Shown in pieces: positions 1-11,270 of a stretch of DNA of 64,000 nt (position 1 is its first letter; the number at the start of each line of letters is the position of its first letter). The notes under the pieces are model-generated. The model searched no databases. It saw only the letters and a program-made list of their open reading frames with translations, and was not told the origin of the DNA. The stretch is taken from the NCBI GenBank assembly GCA_034401795.1, contig CM067366.1, forward strand, positions 78,669,470 to 78,733,469. Reading direction: 5' to 3'. Position numbers and translations under genes: made by a program. Origin of the DNA: Chaetoderma sp. LZ-2023a (taxonomy: Eukaryota > Mollusca > Caudofoveata > Chaetodermatida > Chaetodermatidae).

Positions 1-3000
1 CAGAAGCCATGTCCCAGAAACCACATCTGCAATATAATTCTAACCCACAACAAAATGTGTGCTAAAACAAATTCAGGTATAGAAAACCCCGCAGAAGCCA
101 GGTCCCAGAAACCACATCTGCAATATAATCCTAACCTACAACAAAATGTGTGCTAAAACAAATTCAGGTATAGAAAACCCAGCAGAAGCCATGTCCCAGA
201 AACCACATCTGCAATATAATTCTAACCTACAACAAAATGTGTGCTAAAACAAATTCAGGTATAGAAAACCCCGCAGAAGCCAGGTCCCAGAAACCACATC
301 TGCAATATAATCCTAACCTACAACAAAATGTGTGCTAAAACAAATTCAGGTATAGAAAACCCCGCAGAAGCCAGGTCCCAGAAACCACATCTGCAATATA
401 ATTCTAACCTACAACAAAATGTGTGCTAAAACAAATTCAGGTATAGAAAACCCAGCAGAAGCCAGGTCCCAGAAACCACATCTGCAATATAATTCTAACC
501 CACAACAAAATGTGTGCTAAAACAAATTCAGGTATAGAAAACCCCGCAGAAGCCAGGTCCCAGAAACCACATCTGCAATATAATTCTAACCTACAACAAA
601 ATGTGTGCTAAAACAAATTCAGGTATAGAAAACCCAGCAGAAGCCATGTCCCAGAAACCACATCTGCAATATAATTCTAACCTACAACAAAATGTGTGCT
701 AAAACAAATTCAGGTATAGAAAACCCCGCAGAAGCCAGGTCCCAGAAACCACATCTGCAATATAATTCTAACCTACAACAAAATGTGTGCTAAAACAAAT
801 TCAGGTATAGAAAACCCAGCAGAAGCCAGGTCCCAGAAACCACATCTGCAATATAATTCTAACCCACAACAAAATGTGTGCTAAAACAAATTCAGGTATA
901 GAAAACCCAGCAGAAGCCAGGTCCCAGAAACCACATCTGCAATATAATTCTAACCTACAACAAAATGTGTGCTAAAACAAATTCAGGTATAGAAAACCCA
1001 GCAGAAGCCATGTCCCAGAAACCACATCTGCAATATAATTCTAACCTACAACAAAATGTGTGCTAAAACAAATTCAGGTATAGAAAACCCCGCAGAAGCC
1101 AGGTCCCAGAAACCACATCTGCAATATAATTCTAACCTACAACAAAATGTGTGCTAAAACAAATTCAGGTATAGAAAACCCAGCAGAAGCCAGGTCCCAG
1201 AAACCACATCTGCAATATAATTCTAACCTACAACAAAATGTGTGCTAAAACAAATTCAGGTATAGAAAACCCAGCAGAAGCCAGGTCCCAGAAACCACAT
1301 CTGCAATATAATCCTAACCTACAACAAAATGTGTGCTAAAACAAATTCAGGTATAGAAAACCCAGCAGAAGCCATGTCCCAGAAACCACATCTGCAATAT
1401 AATTCTAACCCACAACAAAATGTGTGCTAAAACAAATTCAGGTATAGAAAACCCCGCAGAAGCCAGGTCCCAGAAACCACATCTGCAATATAATCCTAAC
1501 CTACAACAAAATGTGTGCTAAAACAAATTCAGGTATAGAAAACCCAGCAGAAGCCATGTCCCAGAAACCACATCTGCAATATAATTCTAACCTACAACAA
1601 AATGTGTGCTAAAACAAATTCAGGTATAGAAAACCCCGCAGAAGCCAGGTCCCAGAAACCACATCTGCAATATAATCCTAACCTACAACAAAATGTGTGC
1701 TAAAACAAATTCAGGTATAGAAAACCCCGCAGAAGCCAGGTCCCAGAAACCACATCTGCAATATAATTCTAACCTACAACAAAATGTGTGCTAAAACAAA
1801 TTCAGGTATAGAAAACCCAGCAGAAGCCATGTCCCAGAAACCACATCTGCAATATAATTCTAACCCACAACAAAATGTGTGCTAAAACAAATTCAGGTAT
1901 AGAAAACCCAGCAGAAGCCATGTCCCAGAAACCACATCTGCAATATAATTCTAACCTACAACAAAATGTGTGCTAAAACAAATTCAGGTATAGAAAACCC
2001 AGCAGAAGCCAGGTCCCAGAAACCACATCTGCAATATAATTCTAACCCACAACAAAATGTGTGCTAAAACAAATTCAGGTATAGAAAACCCCGCAGAAGC
2101 CAGGTCCCAGAAACCACATCTGCAATATAATCCTAACCTACAACAAAATGTGTGCTAAAACAAATTCAGGTATAGAAAACCCCGCAGAAGCCAGGTCCCA
2201 GAAACCACATCTGCAATATAATTCTAACCTACAACAAAATGTGTGCTAAAACAAATTCAGGTATAGAAAACCCAGCAGAAGCCAGGTCCCAGAAACCACA
2301 TCTGCAATATAATTCTAACCTACAACAAAATGTGTGCTAAAACAAATTCAGGTATAGAAAACCCCGCAGAAGCCAGGTCCCAGAAACCACATCTGCAATA
2401 TAATCCTAACCTACAACAAAATGTGTGCTAAAACAAATTCAGGTATAGAAAACCCAGCAGAAGCCAGGTCCCAGAAACCACATCTGCAATATAATTCTAA
2501 CCTACAACAAAATGTGTGCTAAAACAAATTCAGGTATAGAAAACCCCGCAGAAGCCAGGTCCCAGAAACCACATCTGCAATATAATCCTAACCTACAACA
2601 AAATGTGTGCTAAAACAAATTCAGGTATAGAAAACCCCGCAGAAGCCAGGTCCCAGAAACCACATCTGCAATATAATTCTAACCTACAACAAAATGTGTG
2701 CTAAAACAAATTCAGGTATAGAAAACCCAGCAGAAGCCAGGTCCCAGAAACCACATCTGCAATATAATTCTAACCTACAACAAAATGTGTGCTAAAACAA
2801 ATTCAGGTATAGAAAACCCCGCAGAAGCCAGGTCCCAGAAACCACATCTGCAATATAATTCTAACCTACAACAAAATGTGTGCTAAAACAAATTCAGGTA
2901 TAGAAAACCCAGCAGAAGCCATGTCCCAGAAACCACATCTGCAATATAATTCTAACCTACAACAAAATGTGTGCTAAAACAAATTCAGGTATAGAAAACC

Positions 3001-3686
3001 CCGCAGAAGCCAGGTCCCAGAAACCACATCTGCAATATAATTCTAACCTACAACAAAATGTGTGCTAAAACAAATTCAGGTATAGAAAACCCAGCAGAAG
3101 CCAGGTCCCAGAAACCACATCTGCAATATAATTCTAACCTACAACAAAATGTGTGCTAAAACAAATTCAGGTATAGAAAACCCCGCAGAAGCCAGGTCCC
3201 AGAAACCACATCTGCAATATAATTCTAACCTACAACAAAATGTGTGCTAAAACAAATTCAGGTATAGAAAACCCCGCAGAAGCCAGGTCCCAGAAACCAC
3301 ATCTGCAATATAATTCTAACCTACAACAAAATGTGTGCTAAAACAAATTCAGGTATAGAAAACCCAGCAGAAGCCATGTCCCAGAAACCACATCTGCAAT
3401 ATAATTCTAACCCACAACAAAATGTGTGCTAAAACAAATTCAGGTATAGAAAACCCCGCAGAAGCCAGGTCCCAGAAACCACATCTGCAATATAATCCTA
3501 ACCTACAACAAAATGTGTGCTAAAACAAATTCAGGTATAGAAAACCCAGCAGAAGCCATGTCCCAGAAACCACATCTGCAATATAATTCTAACCTACAAC
3601 AAAATGTGTGCAAAAACAAATTCAGGTATAGAAAACCCAGCAGAAGCCAGGTCCCAGAAACCACATCTGCAATATAATTCTAACCT
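1..3686. repeat. 91-bp satellite array, 40 full copies plus a 46-bp partial
   Basis: The unit begins CAGAAGCC and recurs at 1, 92, 183, 274 and so on up to 3641, exactly 91 bp apart with no indel in 40 copies. The array runs off the left edge, and the last unit breaks off at about 3686. Nearly all variation sits at four two-state sites per unit: CCATG/CCAGG, AATTC/AATCC, AACCC/AACCT and ACCCCG/ACCCAG. One private change (TGCTAA to TGCAAA) occurs in unit 40, next to the edge. No long open frame crosses the array. It is a homogenised satellite or long minisatellite; location at a centromere or heterochromatin cannot be judged from here. Confidence 0.98.
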
Positions 3687-3922
3687 TTTCGCTTTTCCTC
3701 TTTTTTACCTGCCTTACAACTAGACAGCATGGCTTAGCCAGTTCCCTTGAGCCGCAAATACTTTAGGAAGCTGTGGTCTATCAGTAGCCCTGGCAACTAT
3801 TTGGGATTTTTGACAAGGAAGTGCTGGTGGCAGATGGGGCATTATTGGTGTATATCTCCTCGTTTCATGTTTTTAGGAACGATGATTGCCAGATTGCTGC
3901 CAAGTCTTACTTTGCGCTCAAC
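3687..3922. other. Unique-looking sequence flanking the satellite
   Basis: The sequence changes abruptly from satellite to non-repeated sequence beginning with a pyrimidine tract. I see no exon, ORF or repeat-family match here. Confidence 0.5.
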
Positions 3923-4123
3923 TTAACCCTTTCACTGATGAATTTCTCAAATTTCATTTTCAAGGCAACCATACAGAAATTTAAAAGCTGTTGAGTATTT
4001 TGAAATTAATTTGCCTGAAGTCGAGGCAGCGATGCCTTCCAGTCAAATTAATTTCAATATATGGAACAGAAAAATTTGTATAAAGTATTTACATTTTCAG
4101 GGATTTGTCAGTGAAAGTGTTAA
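3923..4123. mobile_element. TTAA-ended hairpin MITE, type P3
   Basis: It starts TTAACCCTTTCACTGA and ends TCAGTGAAAGTGTTAA, which are imperfect terminal inverted repeats. The centre (about 3990-4075) folds into a hairpin with arms TATTTTGAAATTAATTTG and the complementary CAAATTAATTTCAATATA. No coding capacity. It is a non-autonomous element by structure; relation to piggyBac is only suggested by the TTAA ends. Confidence 0.7.
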
Positions 4124-4349
4124 ACATCTATCCTTGTCACCGCCTAGCCTGTTCACTGATAAAATCTCCAAATGTCATGACAATCATACAGGACAGCAAT
4201 TGAATATTTTGAAAATAATTTAACTGGAAGCTGCTGCTAACTATGGAAGCAAGATCATCCAGGCAAATCATTTTCAAAATATTCAACAGGATATTTCTTC
4301 CTTCAAATGGAGCTTGTAATCTCTGTCTGCAGTGCTGAAATGGTTAAAC
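4120..4349. mobile_element. Degenerate hairpin MITE chained to the previous one
   Basis: It shares the TTAA at 4120-4123 with its neighbour. A central hairpin at about 4188-4290 has arms TTGAATATTTTGAAAATAAT and ATTTTCAAAATATTCAA. The loop contains a GCTGCTGCTAA segment like the loops of other copies. The ends are weak, so the boundaries are approximate. Confidence 0.5.
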
Positions 4350-4539
4350 AGTTTTATTGTATGTTCTTATAGACAATGTCATAGTGATGTTCGTATTCTG
4401 CTGATTATTTTGAAAAGCATTTTACTGGTGTCTTAAGCAGCAGTAGAATAATTTACAAAGTATACATCATACTTTATATTTCTGTTCTTTGGAGCTATCT
4501 TCTGTGTGTCTGTATGCCCCTACTTGACAAATTTATTTT

Positions 4540-5086
4540 TAGCTCACCATGGTGACCATCCATCATCTGTCCATTTGTCTGTTATCCGTATGTCCATCAA
4601 CTTTTGTTTAAAAACAGTACTCCTCATTAACTGCTTGGCAAATTTCAACCTAATTTGATTGGTTAATTTCTGGGGTGAAAATCTGAGATTGTATGAAAAA
4701 TTAACCGGAAATTCCCAAAACATGACTTCTCATTAACTGCTTAGCAAATTTCATCCTAATTTCATCCTAAGTATTCTATAGCTGTACGTTCTAGAACTTC
4801 TCTTCAGAATTTTTGTTAGTCTATTTTTTGGTGGCCATCTTGGATTATCTGAAAATTTTCCTGAACTATTTAAAACACAACTAAATTAATGGCCAGATTT
4901 CAACGAAACTTGTGTGCCCTGATCCTATGGCAATAGGTTTCAACGTACCAAACGTGAATTTTGATTGGTCAATTTGTTTGGTGGCCATCTTGGATTTTTT
5001 AAAGTTATACACCATGTCTATTTAAATGCAAATGGTTCAAATGCTAATGGTGCAGGAGAGCATCACAGGCCTTTGGACCTCTTGTT
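4540..5086 (+). repeat. Short 'AGCTCACC' element
   Basis: The head AGCTCACCATGGTGACCAT is followed by CCGTATGTCCATCAACTTTT and by phrases such as 'GGTGGCCATCTTGGAT' that recur in the long arrays at 21.3-25.8 and 45.7-50.1 kb. It closes with the family's end, CAGGCCTTTGGACCTCTTGTT-like sequence at 5066-5086. Non-coding; the small open frame inside it (4965-5228) is a chance ORF. Confidence 0.7.
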
Positions 5087-5337
5087 AAAAATAATTTGTG
5101 TATTAAAATTTTTAAAAAGCAACTTTTCATACACTTCAGTGAAATTATCACTTTTCAACCCTCAAATAATTCTACCAGTTCTTGTATATCAATCTCGAAA
5201 TGACAGCAATGCTACAAGAAGGTATTGAATGTTTTGAAAATAATTTGACTGGAAATTAATATAACAAGAGCAATCAGAGATTGCAGATCCTTAGACCTCC
5301 TCTTGTTTATGTCACGTTTAATCCTTTAATGGCTAAA

Positions 5338-5531
5338 TTACCACTCTGACATCAAAATCTTTAATTCTCATATAAAAATACAGGATTAACTGGTGTTTAT
5401 TTTTCAACAAATTTGGTGGAGGATGGTGCTGTCATAGACAGCAACATCTTCCACCAAAATTGTTGAAAAATGTACACCAGTTTCTTCGCTATTGACACCG
5501 TAAAGATAGAATATTGACATCAGAGTGGTAC
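5338..5531. mobile_element. Single palindromic MITE of a separate family
   Basis: The outer arms TACCACTCTGACATCAA (from 5338) and TTGACATCAGAGTGGTA (to 5531) are inverted copies. A second inner inverted pair, 5390-5481, carries TTTCAACAAATTTGGTGGA and its complement around a GTCATAGAC centre. A gap of non-complementary sequence separates the outer and inner pairs. No other copy was noticed in the window. Confidence 0.65.
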
Positions 5532-5984
5532 GGGTTAATAGTATATTTGCAGACTAAGATTGCGCAATTTTTAAAATATTTACCACCGAGCCAGTCATTC
5601 CACTGATAAATTTTCAAAAATAGTCTTCTCTTGGACCTTAAATGGGCATTTCTCAAGACCACTTGACAGGCCATTTGTTGCTGGATAGGTCATGAAAGGG
5701 TTAAAAGAATTGATTCTTTAGGATTTTCCACATTTTTAGACATTCTCTAGGGATCCCGACCGATGTTGTACAAACATAGTGTACCATCACAATCTTTCTT
5801 GTGTTAAAACTTCAGAAAAATCAAACAAGTAGCTTCCAAGATATTCATAGATCCAGAATTGATCTAATCTGAATACATAAGCTTTTAATCCGGATCATGG
5901 CCAAAATCTAGAAGTCGATCCCATTTGAGAAAAATGGGATCAGTTGTTTTGGATTAACAATGAGGAACATACTCACATGCACAG

Positions 5985-6040
5985 GTGCGCGCACACGCGA
6001 CTAACATTCACGCACGCACACGCACGCATGCACACAAAGA
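5985..6040. repeat. CA/CG-rich simple repeat
   Basis: An impure run of GCACACGC and CACGCACG words. No neighbouring gene feature was recognised between 5700 and 6210. Confidence 0.7.
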
Positions 6041-6261
6041 TGAATAGCTAATATAATAGTCAGAACATTTTGTGGTGAGACAAAATATTTTAGAACTATT
6101 TTACTGAAAGCCTTCTAGTCAAATTAGTTTGAAATATTCAACAGCTTACCCAGACATTTGCTGTGAAAATTTGATATCATGATATCAAGATTTAACAGGA
6201 TAAAAACTGAGTATCTAGACAAGATTCAGTTGTGTAAGCTCTGTGTGTACATACATGTATG

Positions 6262-6505
6262 TCTTTAGACCACCATCAGTCAAACGTTTAATGGACAGCA
6301 CACTGAATTTCTGCAGACTACATTTTCCTTGGGGTTTAACTTTGAATATGATGATTATTTTGAAAACAATTTGACTGAAAGTTGTTGGTGGCTTATCCAC
6401 CAACAACTTTGAGTCAAATTGTTTTCAAAATATTCAGCAATTCCTGAGTTATTGCACATTGAAATTAGTGTCTGGTGGTTTGCATCAGTCAAACATTTAA
6501 ACTGT
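6262..6505. mobile_element. Hairpin MITE, type P2
   Basis: The body words CTGCAGACTACATTTTCC on the left and CATTGAAATTAGTGTCTGG on the right are shared with copies near 32.3, 42.8, 44.0, 57.3 and 61.6 kb. The centre 6351-6439 is a near-perfect hairpin: TTTTGAAAACAATTTGACTG, then GTTGTTGGTGG, then the complements. The ORF at 6215-6406 is produced by the hairpin. Confidence 0.75.
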
Positions 6506-6627
6506 TTACTATAGCAGATTGCAATCTAGAGATGTAAATTTGATAGGCATCTCTTCTCATGGATACAGACAGATGCACGAAAACCTGTATATAATGACCA
6601 CCTGCTTTTAGGTGTGTGTTCTCAACC

Positions 6628-6793
6628 CGTTAATGGTAAAGATTAGTCAAGAAAATTTAGATCTCAGTGAATGTTCATTTACAGGCTAAAAGATTACTAT
6701 TTTTTACTGGCTCAGTTATCGAGCCAGTCATTCCACTGAAAAATTCTCAAAAATATCCTCGGTATCTGTAAATAAACATTCTTTAATTCTTTA
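6628..6793. mobile_element. Degenerate TTAA hairpin MITE, type M
   Basis: It carries the family-M core ACTGGCTCAGTTATCGAGCCAGTC and the arm words TTCATTTACAGGC and CTGTAAATAAACA. It abuts the next copy at a shared TTAACC. Confidence 0.6.
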
Positions 6794-7017
6794 ACCATCA
6801 ATTTTGTTTTAAAAATTCAATTTTCTAATAGAAAATGTCCACTTGCAGACCAAAGAAAGACAATTTTAGAAAATTTGCCACCGGAATGACTGGCTCAGTT
6901 ATTTAGCCAGTCATTCCAGATGTAAATTTTCAAAAATAGTCTTCTTGTCTGCAAATGGACATTTCTCAAGACCACTGCAGAAGCCGCTTTTGGCTGATAT
7001 GAGTGTTAAAGGGTTAA
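6791..7017. mobile_element. TTAA hairpin MITE, type M (alpha/gamma subfamily)
   Basis: It runs from TTAACC to AAAGGGTTAA. The arms GTCCACTTGCAGACCAA and TTGTCTGCAAATGGACAT face each other around GGAATGACTGGCTCAGTTAT...AGCCAGTCATTCC. The left terminus is of type gamma (AATTTTGTTTTAAAAATTC) and the right is type alpha (TTTTGGCTGATATGAGTG). Two opposed small ORFs (6911-7165, 6945-7136) are artefacts of the palindrome. Confidence 0.85.
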
Positions 7018-7311
7018 GACCACCACAAAGCCCGGTTTTGTCCAGCTTGACCATTAAATGGTTATGGAACAGCAGTCTGACCACCTTTCCTGACCGCATG
7101 ACCACATTTCCAAGATCCATACAGGTGACCATATAGATACAGATACAGAGACATTGGTCATGCACTGTACATGTTTATTTGGGATGGAACTAATTTATAA
7201 CAAAAATAAGGAAAAACACCCAACTAATTTGATCATTATCAGATTTTCCCCTGATCAGAGTTTCAGTAAACAATTTTTGTTGACAGATTTATTCTGTACA
7301 TACACAGAGCA

Positions 7312-7595
7312 ATTGATGAATCAAGTTTCTCAGTCATATGGCGTCATAATCAACTACATCACATGTAGTCTGATGTCATAATCAATTACATCATTAATGA
7401 CAAGATTTAGTTTGTCATAAACGGTTAATAGTCTGTCAAGTTGTATGAATTGTATGTCTTTGCTATTTAATAAACATTCTGTTGAATATTTTGAAACTAA
7501 TTTGGCTGGGAGCTGTTGCTGCCTATGGCAGCAACAGCACCAGTCAAATTAGTTTCAAAATTTTCAACAGCTTACCTAACTGGAATCCTCCATTA
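7312..7595 (+). mobile_element. Hairpin repeat, type P1, 3' part missing
   Basis: The upstream body has ATATGGCGTCATAATCAACTA and CTATTTAATAAACATTC. The hairpin at 7479-7570 has arms CTGTTGAATATTTTGAAACT and its complement, with loop arms GAGCTGTTGCTGCC / GGCAGCAACAGC. The usual downstream GATCGATC...GGGCGGGGC tail is absent. Confidence 0.75.
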
Positions 7596-7830
7596 AGTTC
7601 CATTCATCTGCTCTGTTGCATTAGTGTTTCATGATTTTATGTTGTGTCACGGAAGAGGTTTCCGTTCTTGATCTCCCAGGTACACGCATTCAGCCATGTT
7701 TGATATTTTGCACTTAGAGCACTTGTAAATATGAGTTAATGTGAGATGTTAATGTTTGTAAATTAATGTTTAGCTAATTTATTTGCTTCTTTTTTCGTAT
7801 TTCGGTAAAATCTATTTCTGTATCTGTCTA

Positions 7831-8063
7831 TTAACCCTTTAAGCCTTAAATGTGTTTCCAAGAAAATTTTAATTTACTCAAAGAAAATGTCAATTTGCAG
7901 ACCAAGAGAAGACAATTTTTTTAATTTGGCACTGGAATGACTGGCTCGGTTATCGAGCCAGTTATTGCAGTTGTAAAATTGTAAAAATTGTCTTCTATTG
8001 GTCCGCTATTGGGCATTTCTCAAGACCACTACGGAAGATGTTTTTGGCTGATATGAGTGTTAA
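7831..8063. mobile_element. TTAA hairpin MITE, type M (alpha/gamma)
   Basis: It starts TTAACCCTTTAAGCC and ends GATATGAGTGTTAA. The core is GGCTCGGTTATCGAGCC. The left arm keeps AATTTGCAGACCAAGAGAAG and the right arm the complement with several changes. Confidence 0.85.
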
Positions 8064-8144
8064 TCTTCATATTTATGTTTCTCATGGAACATTGCTTGGT
8101 CAGGTGTAAACAGGTACAATTGTAAAAGGATTATTGAGGGCAAT

Positions 8145-8532
8145 TCATGAATCCGGTTTCTCAGTCAATCATATGATGTCATAATCAACAATATCACGTG
8201 TAGGATGATGTAATTAATCAATTAGGTCATGAATGATTCAATTTAGTCTGTCTTAAATGATTAATAATCCGTCAAGTTGTACAAATTGTATGTCTTTACT
8301 ATTTAATAAACATACTGTTGAATATTTTGAAACTAATTTGACTGGGAGCTGTTGCTGCCTTAGGCAGCAACAACACCCAGTCAAATTAGTTTCAAAATAT
8401 TTAACAGCTTACATGTATAGTTTTCTGGAAATTGAGATTCAGAGAGGGCAGGGATCGATCGACCCCAACACGGAGAAAGTGTGAGTGGAGCTTAGCTAGA
8501 GATGGGCGGGGCATAGCTAAAACTGGATTCCT
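8145..8532 (+). mobile_element. Hairpin repeat, type P1, full length
   Basis: Body: CATATGATGTCATAATCAAC, then TTTACTATTTAATAAACATA. The hairpin is at 8315-8407 (arms CTGTTGAATATTTTGAAACT and complement, loop arms CTGTTGCTGCC). A tail at 8440-8532 has GGGATCGATCGACCC, GTGGAGCTTAGCTAGAGATG and GGGCGGGGCATAGCTAAAAC. Nine copies in both orientations occur in the window. Confidence 0.85.
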
Positions 8533-8747
8533 CGGGGTTTTTTGTGTACATATTGTTGGGTTCTCTGTATAACTTCAAGAACACAAAGATTTTAAAACAA
8601 AACAAGAGAATCCAACTAATTGTATGCTTTACCAAAGTCATTATTTGGTAGTGCAGTTTACTTTATATATAACTATATACAACAATATTTAAACCTTAGC
8701 GGTTCAAAGCGTCATGGCCAGTCAGTGTTCAGTGAATTGTGGCAAAC

Positions 8748-8759
8748 CCCCCCCCCCCC
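8748..8759. repeat. Poly-C tract
   Basis: An uninterrupted run of C follows GGCAAA. It is a simple homopolymer, prone to length error in assembly. Confidence 0.9.
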
Positions 8760-9142
8760 ATCATATTGTCCTGGGCCTTCTATAGGGTTGGGCAATATGC
8801 ACGTTTCAAACACCGGCGTGTTTCCGTGATTCTCTCGTGTGTCTCCGCTCTGCGTGTCACCCGCACTGGCATGACGTGTCAGTGGACATGGCGGAGATTA
8901 TCAGAGATATTCAGGTACACATAACCTTCCCTATAGTCTTGGCCAGTCTGTGACCTAAATCTAATGCTCTGGTATGCTGCTGCTGCTACTCTCCATTCAG
9001 TTAGTACACACACACTCACACCCAGGCATAGCAGCATCCAAGGCATCAATAGCTTGTCTCCCCTTATGAAATACTTGTATTAAATAATTCTCATAATCAG
9101 TCAGAAAACTACCCTAGCAATATTGACTCTCTAATGGGCCAT

Positions 9143-9257
9143 GGGCCATGTTCCATGTTCCCGAAGCTATCATTAGCTAGCGATATCGTTACACGGATTG
9201 CTTTAGTAGGGTGTAGCGATATCGCTAACATAGCGAGAGCTTCGGGAACATGGGCCC
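9143..9257. mobile_element. Short palindromic element with GATATC-rich arms
   Basis: The outer arms CATGTTCCCGAAGCT (from 9154) and AGCTTCGGGAACATG (to 9252) are perfect inverted repeats, extended by GGGCC words on both sides. The inner arms contain AGCGATATCGTTACAC and GTGTAGCGATATCGCT. The size and structure fit a small MITE or foldback element. Confidence 0.7.
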
Positions 9258-9483
9258 TGATTTGTCAAGAAAATCTAATTTTATCCTTCTTGAATGTCCA
9301 CTTGCATGCCAGGAGAAGACTATTTGTTGAAAATTTACCACTGGAATGACTGTCTGTCTCACATATCAAGCCAGTCTTTTCAGTGTTAAAATTTCAAAAA
9401 TTTCCCTTTTACCCTTCAAATGAACATTCCTCAAGACCCCAGTAAATACCAATTTTGGCTGACTTTGATCATTAACCCTTTAA
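9256..9483. mobile_element. TTAA hairpin MITE, type M (beta/delta), diverged
   Basis: Core ACCACTGGAATGACTG...AGTCTTTTCAGTG. The right terminus TTTGATCATTAACCCTTTAA is shared with the next copy. The two arms have diverged more than in most copies. Confidence 0.7.
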
Positions 9484-9690
9484 TGGTCAAGCCGGTCAAA
9501 ACAGGCCTCTGCAGTGGTTTGAGTACCTATTTGCAGGCGAAGATAAGACTATTTTTGAAAATTTACCACCAGAATGACTGGCTCGATAATCGAGCTAGTC
9601 ATTCCAGTGATAAATCTTCAAAAATTGTCTTATCTTCATTTGCAAATGGACATATTGAGGAAAATTTTCCATTTTTGTGAAAAATCTTAA
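9472..9690. mobile_element. TTAA hairpin MITE, type M (beta-ended), chained
   Basis: It starts TTAACCCTTTAATGGTCAAG (beta terminus). Core GACTGGCTCGATAATCGAGCTAGTC. The far end fades near 9690 without a clear TTAA. Confidence 0.75.
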
Positions 9691-10002
9691 GTTATTATGC
9701 GACTACTTTCCCTGGGCATGGTGGATCGCTATTGAAAGGAACTACTCAAGATTACAAGGGTACCCATTTCTAGGTAGCGAGGAGTGAATGAATTTACCCA
9801 TGTAAGTCACTGTAAAGGTACTTATTCCTTGGAAGCGATTCAGTCACGGCTCACCTCCTGGAAACATTCTGGCTTCTTCATGGTCAGGTTATGGAATACT
9901 GGATCCTGACTGAGATGTCAGGGCCAAGCCGTTATCAATATTTGAGCTAACAGTGACAGCATCAGAGGTTGATATCTATGGAGATTTGAACCGGTATTTG
10001 AT

Positions 10003-10240
10003 TTAACCCTTTAACATTCATATCAACCAAAAACCGCTTCTGCAGGGGTCTTGAGAAATGTCCATTTGCAGAGAAAGTGAAGACTATTTTTGAAAATTAA
10101 ACCACTAGAATGACTGGCTTGATAATCGAGCCAGTCATTCCAGTGGTAAATTTTCTAAAATAGTCTTCTTGATCTGCAAATGGATATTTTCTATGAGAAA
10201 ACTGAACTTTTTTTAACAAATTCGAGGGTTAAAAGGTTAA
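10003..10240. mobile_element. TTAA hairpin MITE, type M (alpha/gamma)
   Basis: A full copy from TTAACCCTTTAACATTC to TTCGAGGGTTAAAAGGTTAA. The core TGGCTTGATAATCGAGCCA is almost perfectly paired. Confidence 0.88.
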
Positions 10241-10398
10241 TTGCTTACAAAATACTTCTTCTACTCTGTAGCATCCGGTATATAATAATGATAAATAATT
10301 TGTCACATGAGCGATCTTTGAAAATTATTTTTCGCAGAAAGCATCACTAGAGGAATGTTTTCATTCACAATCTAGTGCACCAAGAACTGATTAGCCGT

Positions 10399-10564
10399 TT
10401 AACCCTTTAAACCTTGAATTTGTTTAAAAAAATTCAATTTTTTCAAAGAAAATGTCAATTTACAGACCAAGAGAAGACTGTTTTTAAAAGTTTAGCACTG
10501 GAATGACTGGCTCGGTTATCACTGTAGAAGCCATTTTTGGCTGATATGAGTGTTAAAGTGTTAA
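10399..10564. mobile_element. TTAA hairpin MITE, type M, right arm deleted
   Basis: The gamma end and left arm are intact up to GACTGGCTCGGTTATC. The sequence then jumps directly to ACTGTAGAAGCC of the alpha end, so about 70 bp of the right arm is missing. The deletion falls in the hairpin, as expected for replication slippage across a palindrome. Confidence 0.8.
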
Positions 10565-10792
10565 CACTCATATCAGCCAAAAATGGCTTCTCCAGTCGAC
10601 TTGAGAAATGTCCATTTCCAGACCAAGAGAAGACTATTGTTGAAAATTTACCACTGGAATAACTGGCTTGATAGCCGAGCCAGGTATTCCAGTGGTAAGT
10701 TTTCAAAAATAGTCGTCTCTTGATCTGCAAATGGCGACTTTCTTTAAGAAAATTTATATTTTCTTGAACAAAGTCGAGGGTTAAAGGGTTCA
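10561..10792. mobile_element. TTAA hairpin MITE, type M (alpha/gamma), chained
   Basis: It shares TTAA at 10561-10564 with the previous copy. Starts TTAACACTCATATCAGCC, ends GTCGAGGGTTAAAGGGTTC. The minus-strand frame at 10455-10838 is spurious and runs through both copies. Confidence 0.85.
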
Positions 10793-10824
10793 ACTTTGCA
10801 GGTTCAGAAAATGCACATATTTGC

Positions 10825-11023
10825 TTATTGAATGTCAACCATTTGTTGGTCAGGGGAGGAGTGTTTTTGCCGATTCAATGCCACTGGAATAACTCGTGGC
10901 TCTATTATCGAGACCGTCATTTCACTGGTATATTTTCTTGAATGGACTTCTCTTTGTCGACAAATGGACGTTCTTCAAGACAACTACTGAAGCCATTTTA
11001 GCAGACTTGATCATTAACCCTTT
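10825..11023. mobile_element. Degenerate type M hairpin MITE
   Basis: Recognisable from CACTGGAATAACTCG, CTATTATCGAGACCG and the end GACTTGATCATTAACCCTTT. Arms are poorly paired. Confidence 0.6.
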
Positions 11024-11270
11024 CACCGACAAATTCCTAAAAAAGTAAAATCTTTACGATATAAAATTTATTATGTTGAATATTTTGAAATTAATTTGAC
11101 TGGAAGGCGTTGCTACCTAATTAGACAGCAATGGCTTCCAGTCAGATTAATTTTTTAAAATTCAACAATTTTCCTGTATGGTTGGTTGCCTTGGAAAAGA
11201 GAAATATTCAATTTTTCATAGAAAATTACATTTGAGGCCACAAGATGGTTTGCATGAGACAGTAACCTAT
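11015..11270. mobile_element. Hairpin MITE, type P3
   Basis: It begins TTAACCCTTTCACCGACAAA and shares its start with the preceding copy. Hairpin about 11080-11168: GTTGAATATTTTGAAATTAA with its complement and a loop of GGCGTTGCTACC...GACAGCAATGGC. The body word TCTTTACGATATAAA is shared with the copy near 36.2 kb. Confidence 0.7.

Noticed and set aside
1-3686. A CRISPR-like array of regular repeats
   Set aside because: Whole 91-bp units are repeated with no unique spacers and the context is an animal genome.
10455-10838. A 127-codon minus-strand frame
   Set aside because: It lies entirely in two chained MITEs; similar peptides (FLKIYHWNDWL, ASHSSGKFSKIVFSW) appear wherever the palindrome occurs, in both orientations.
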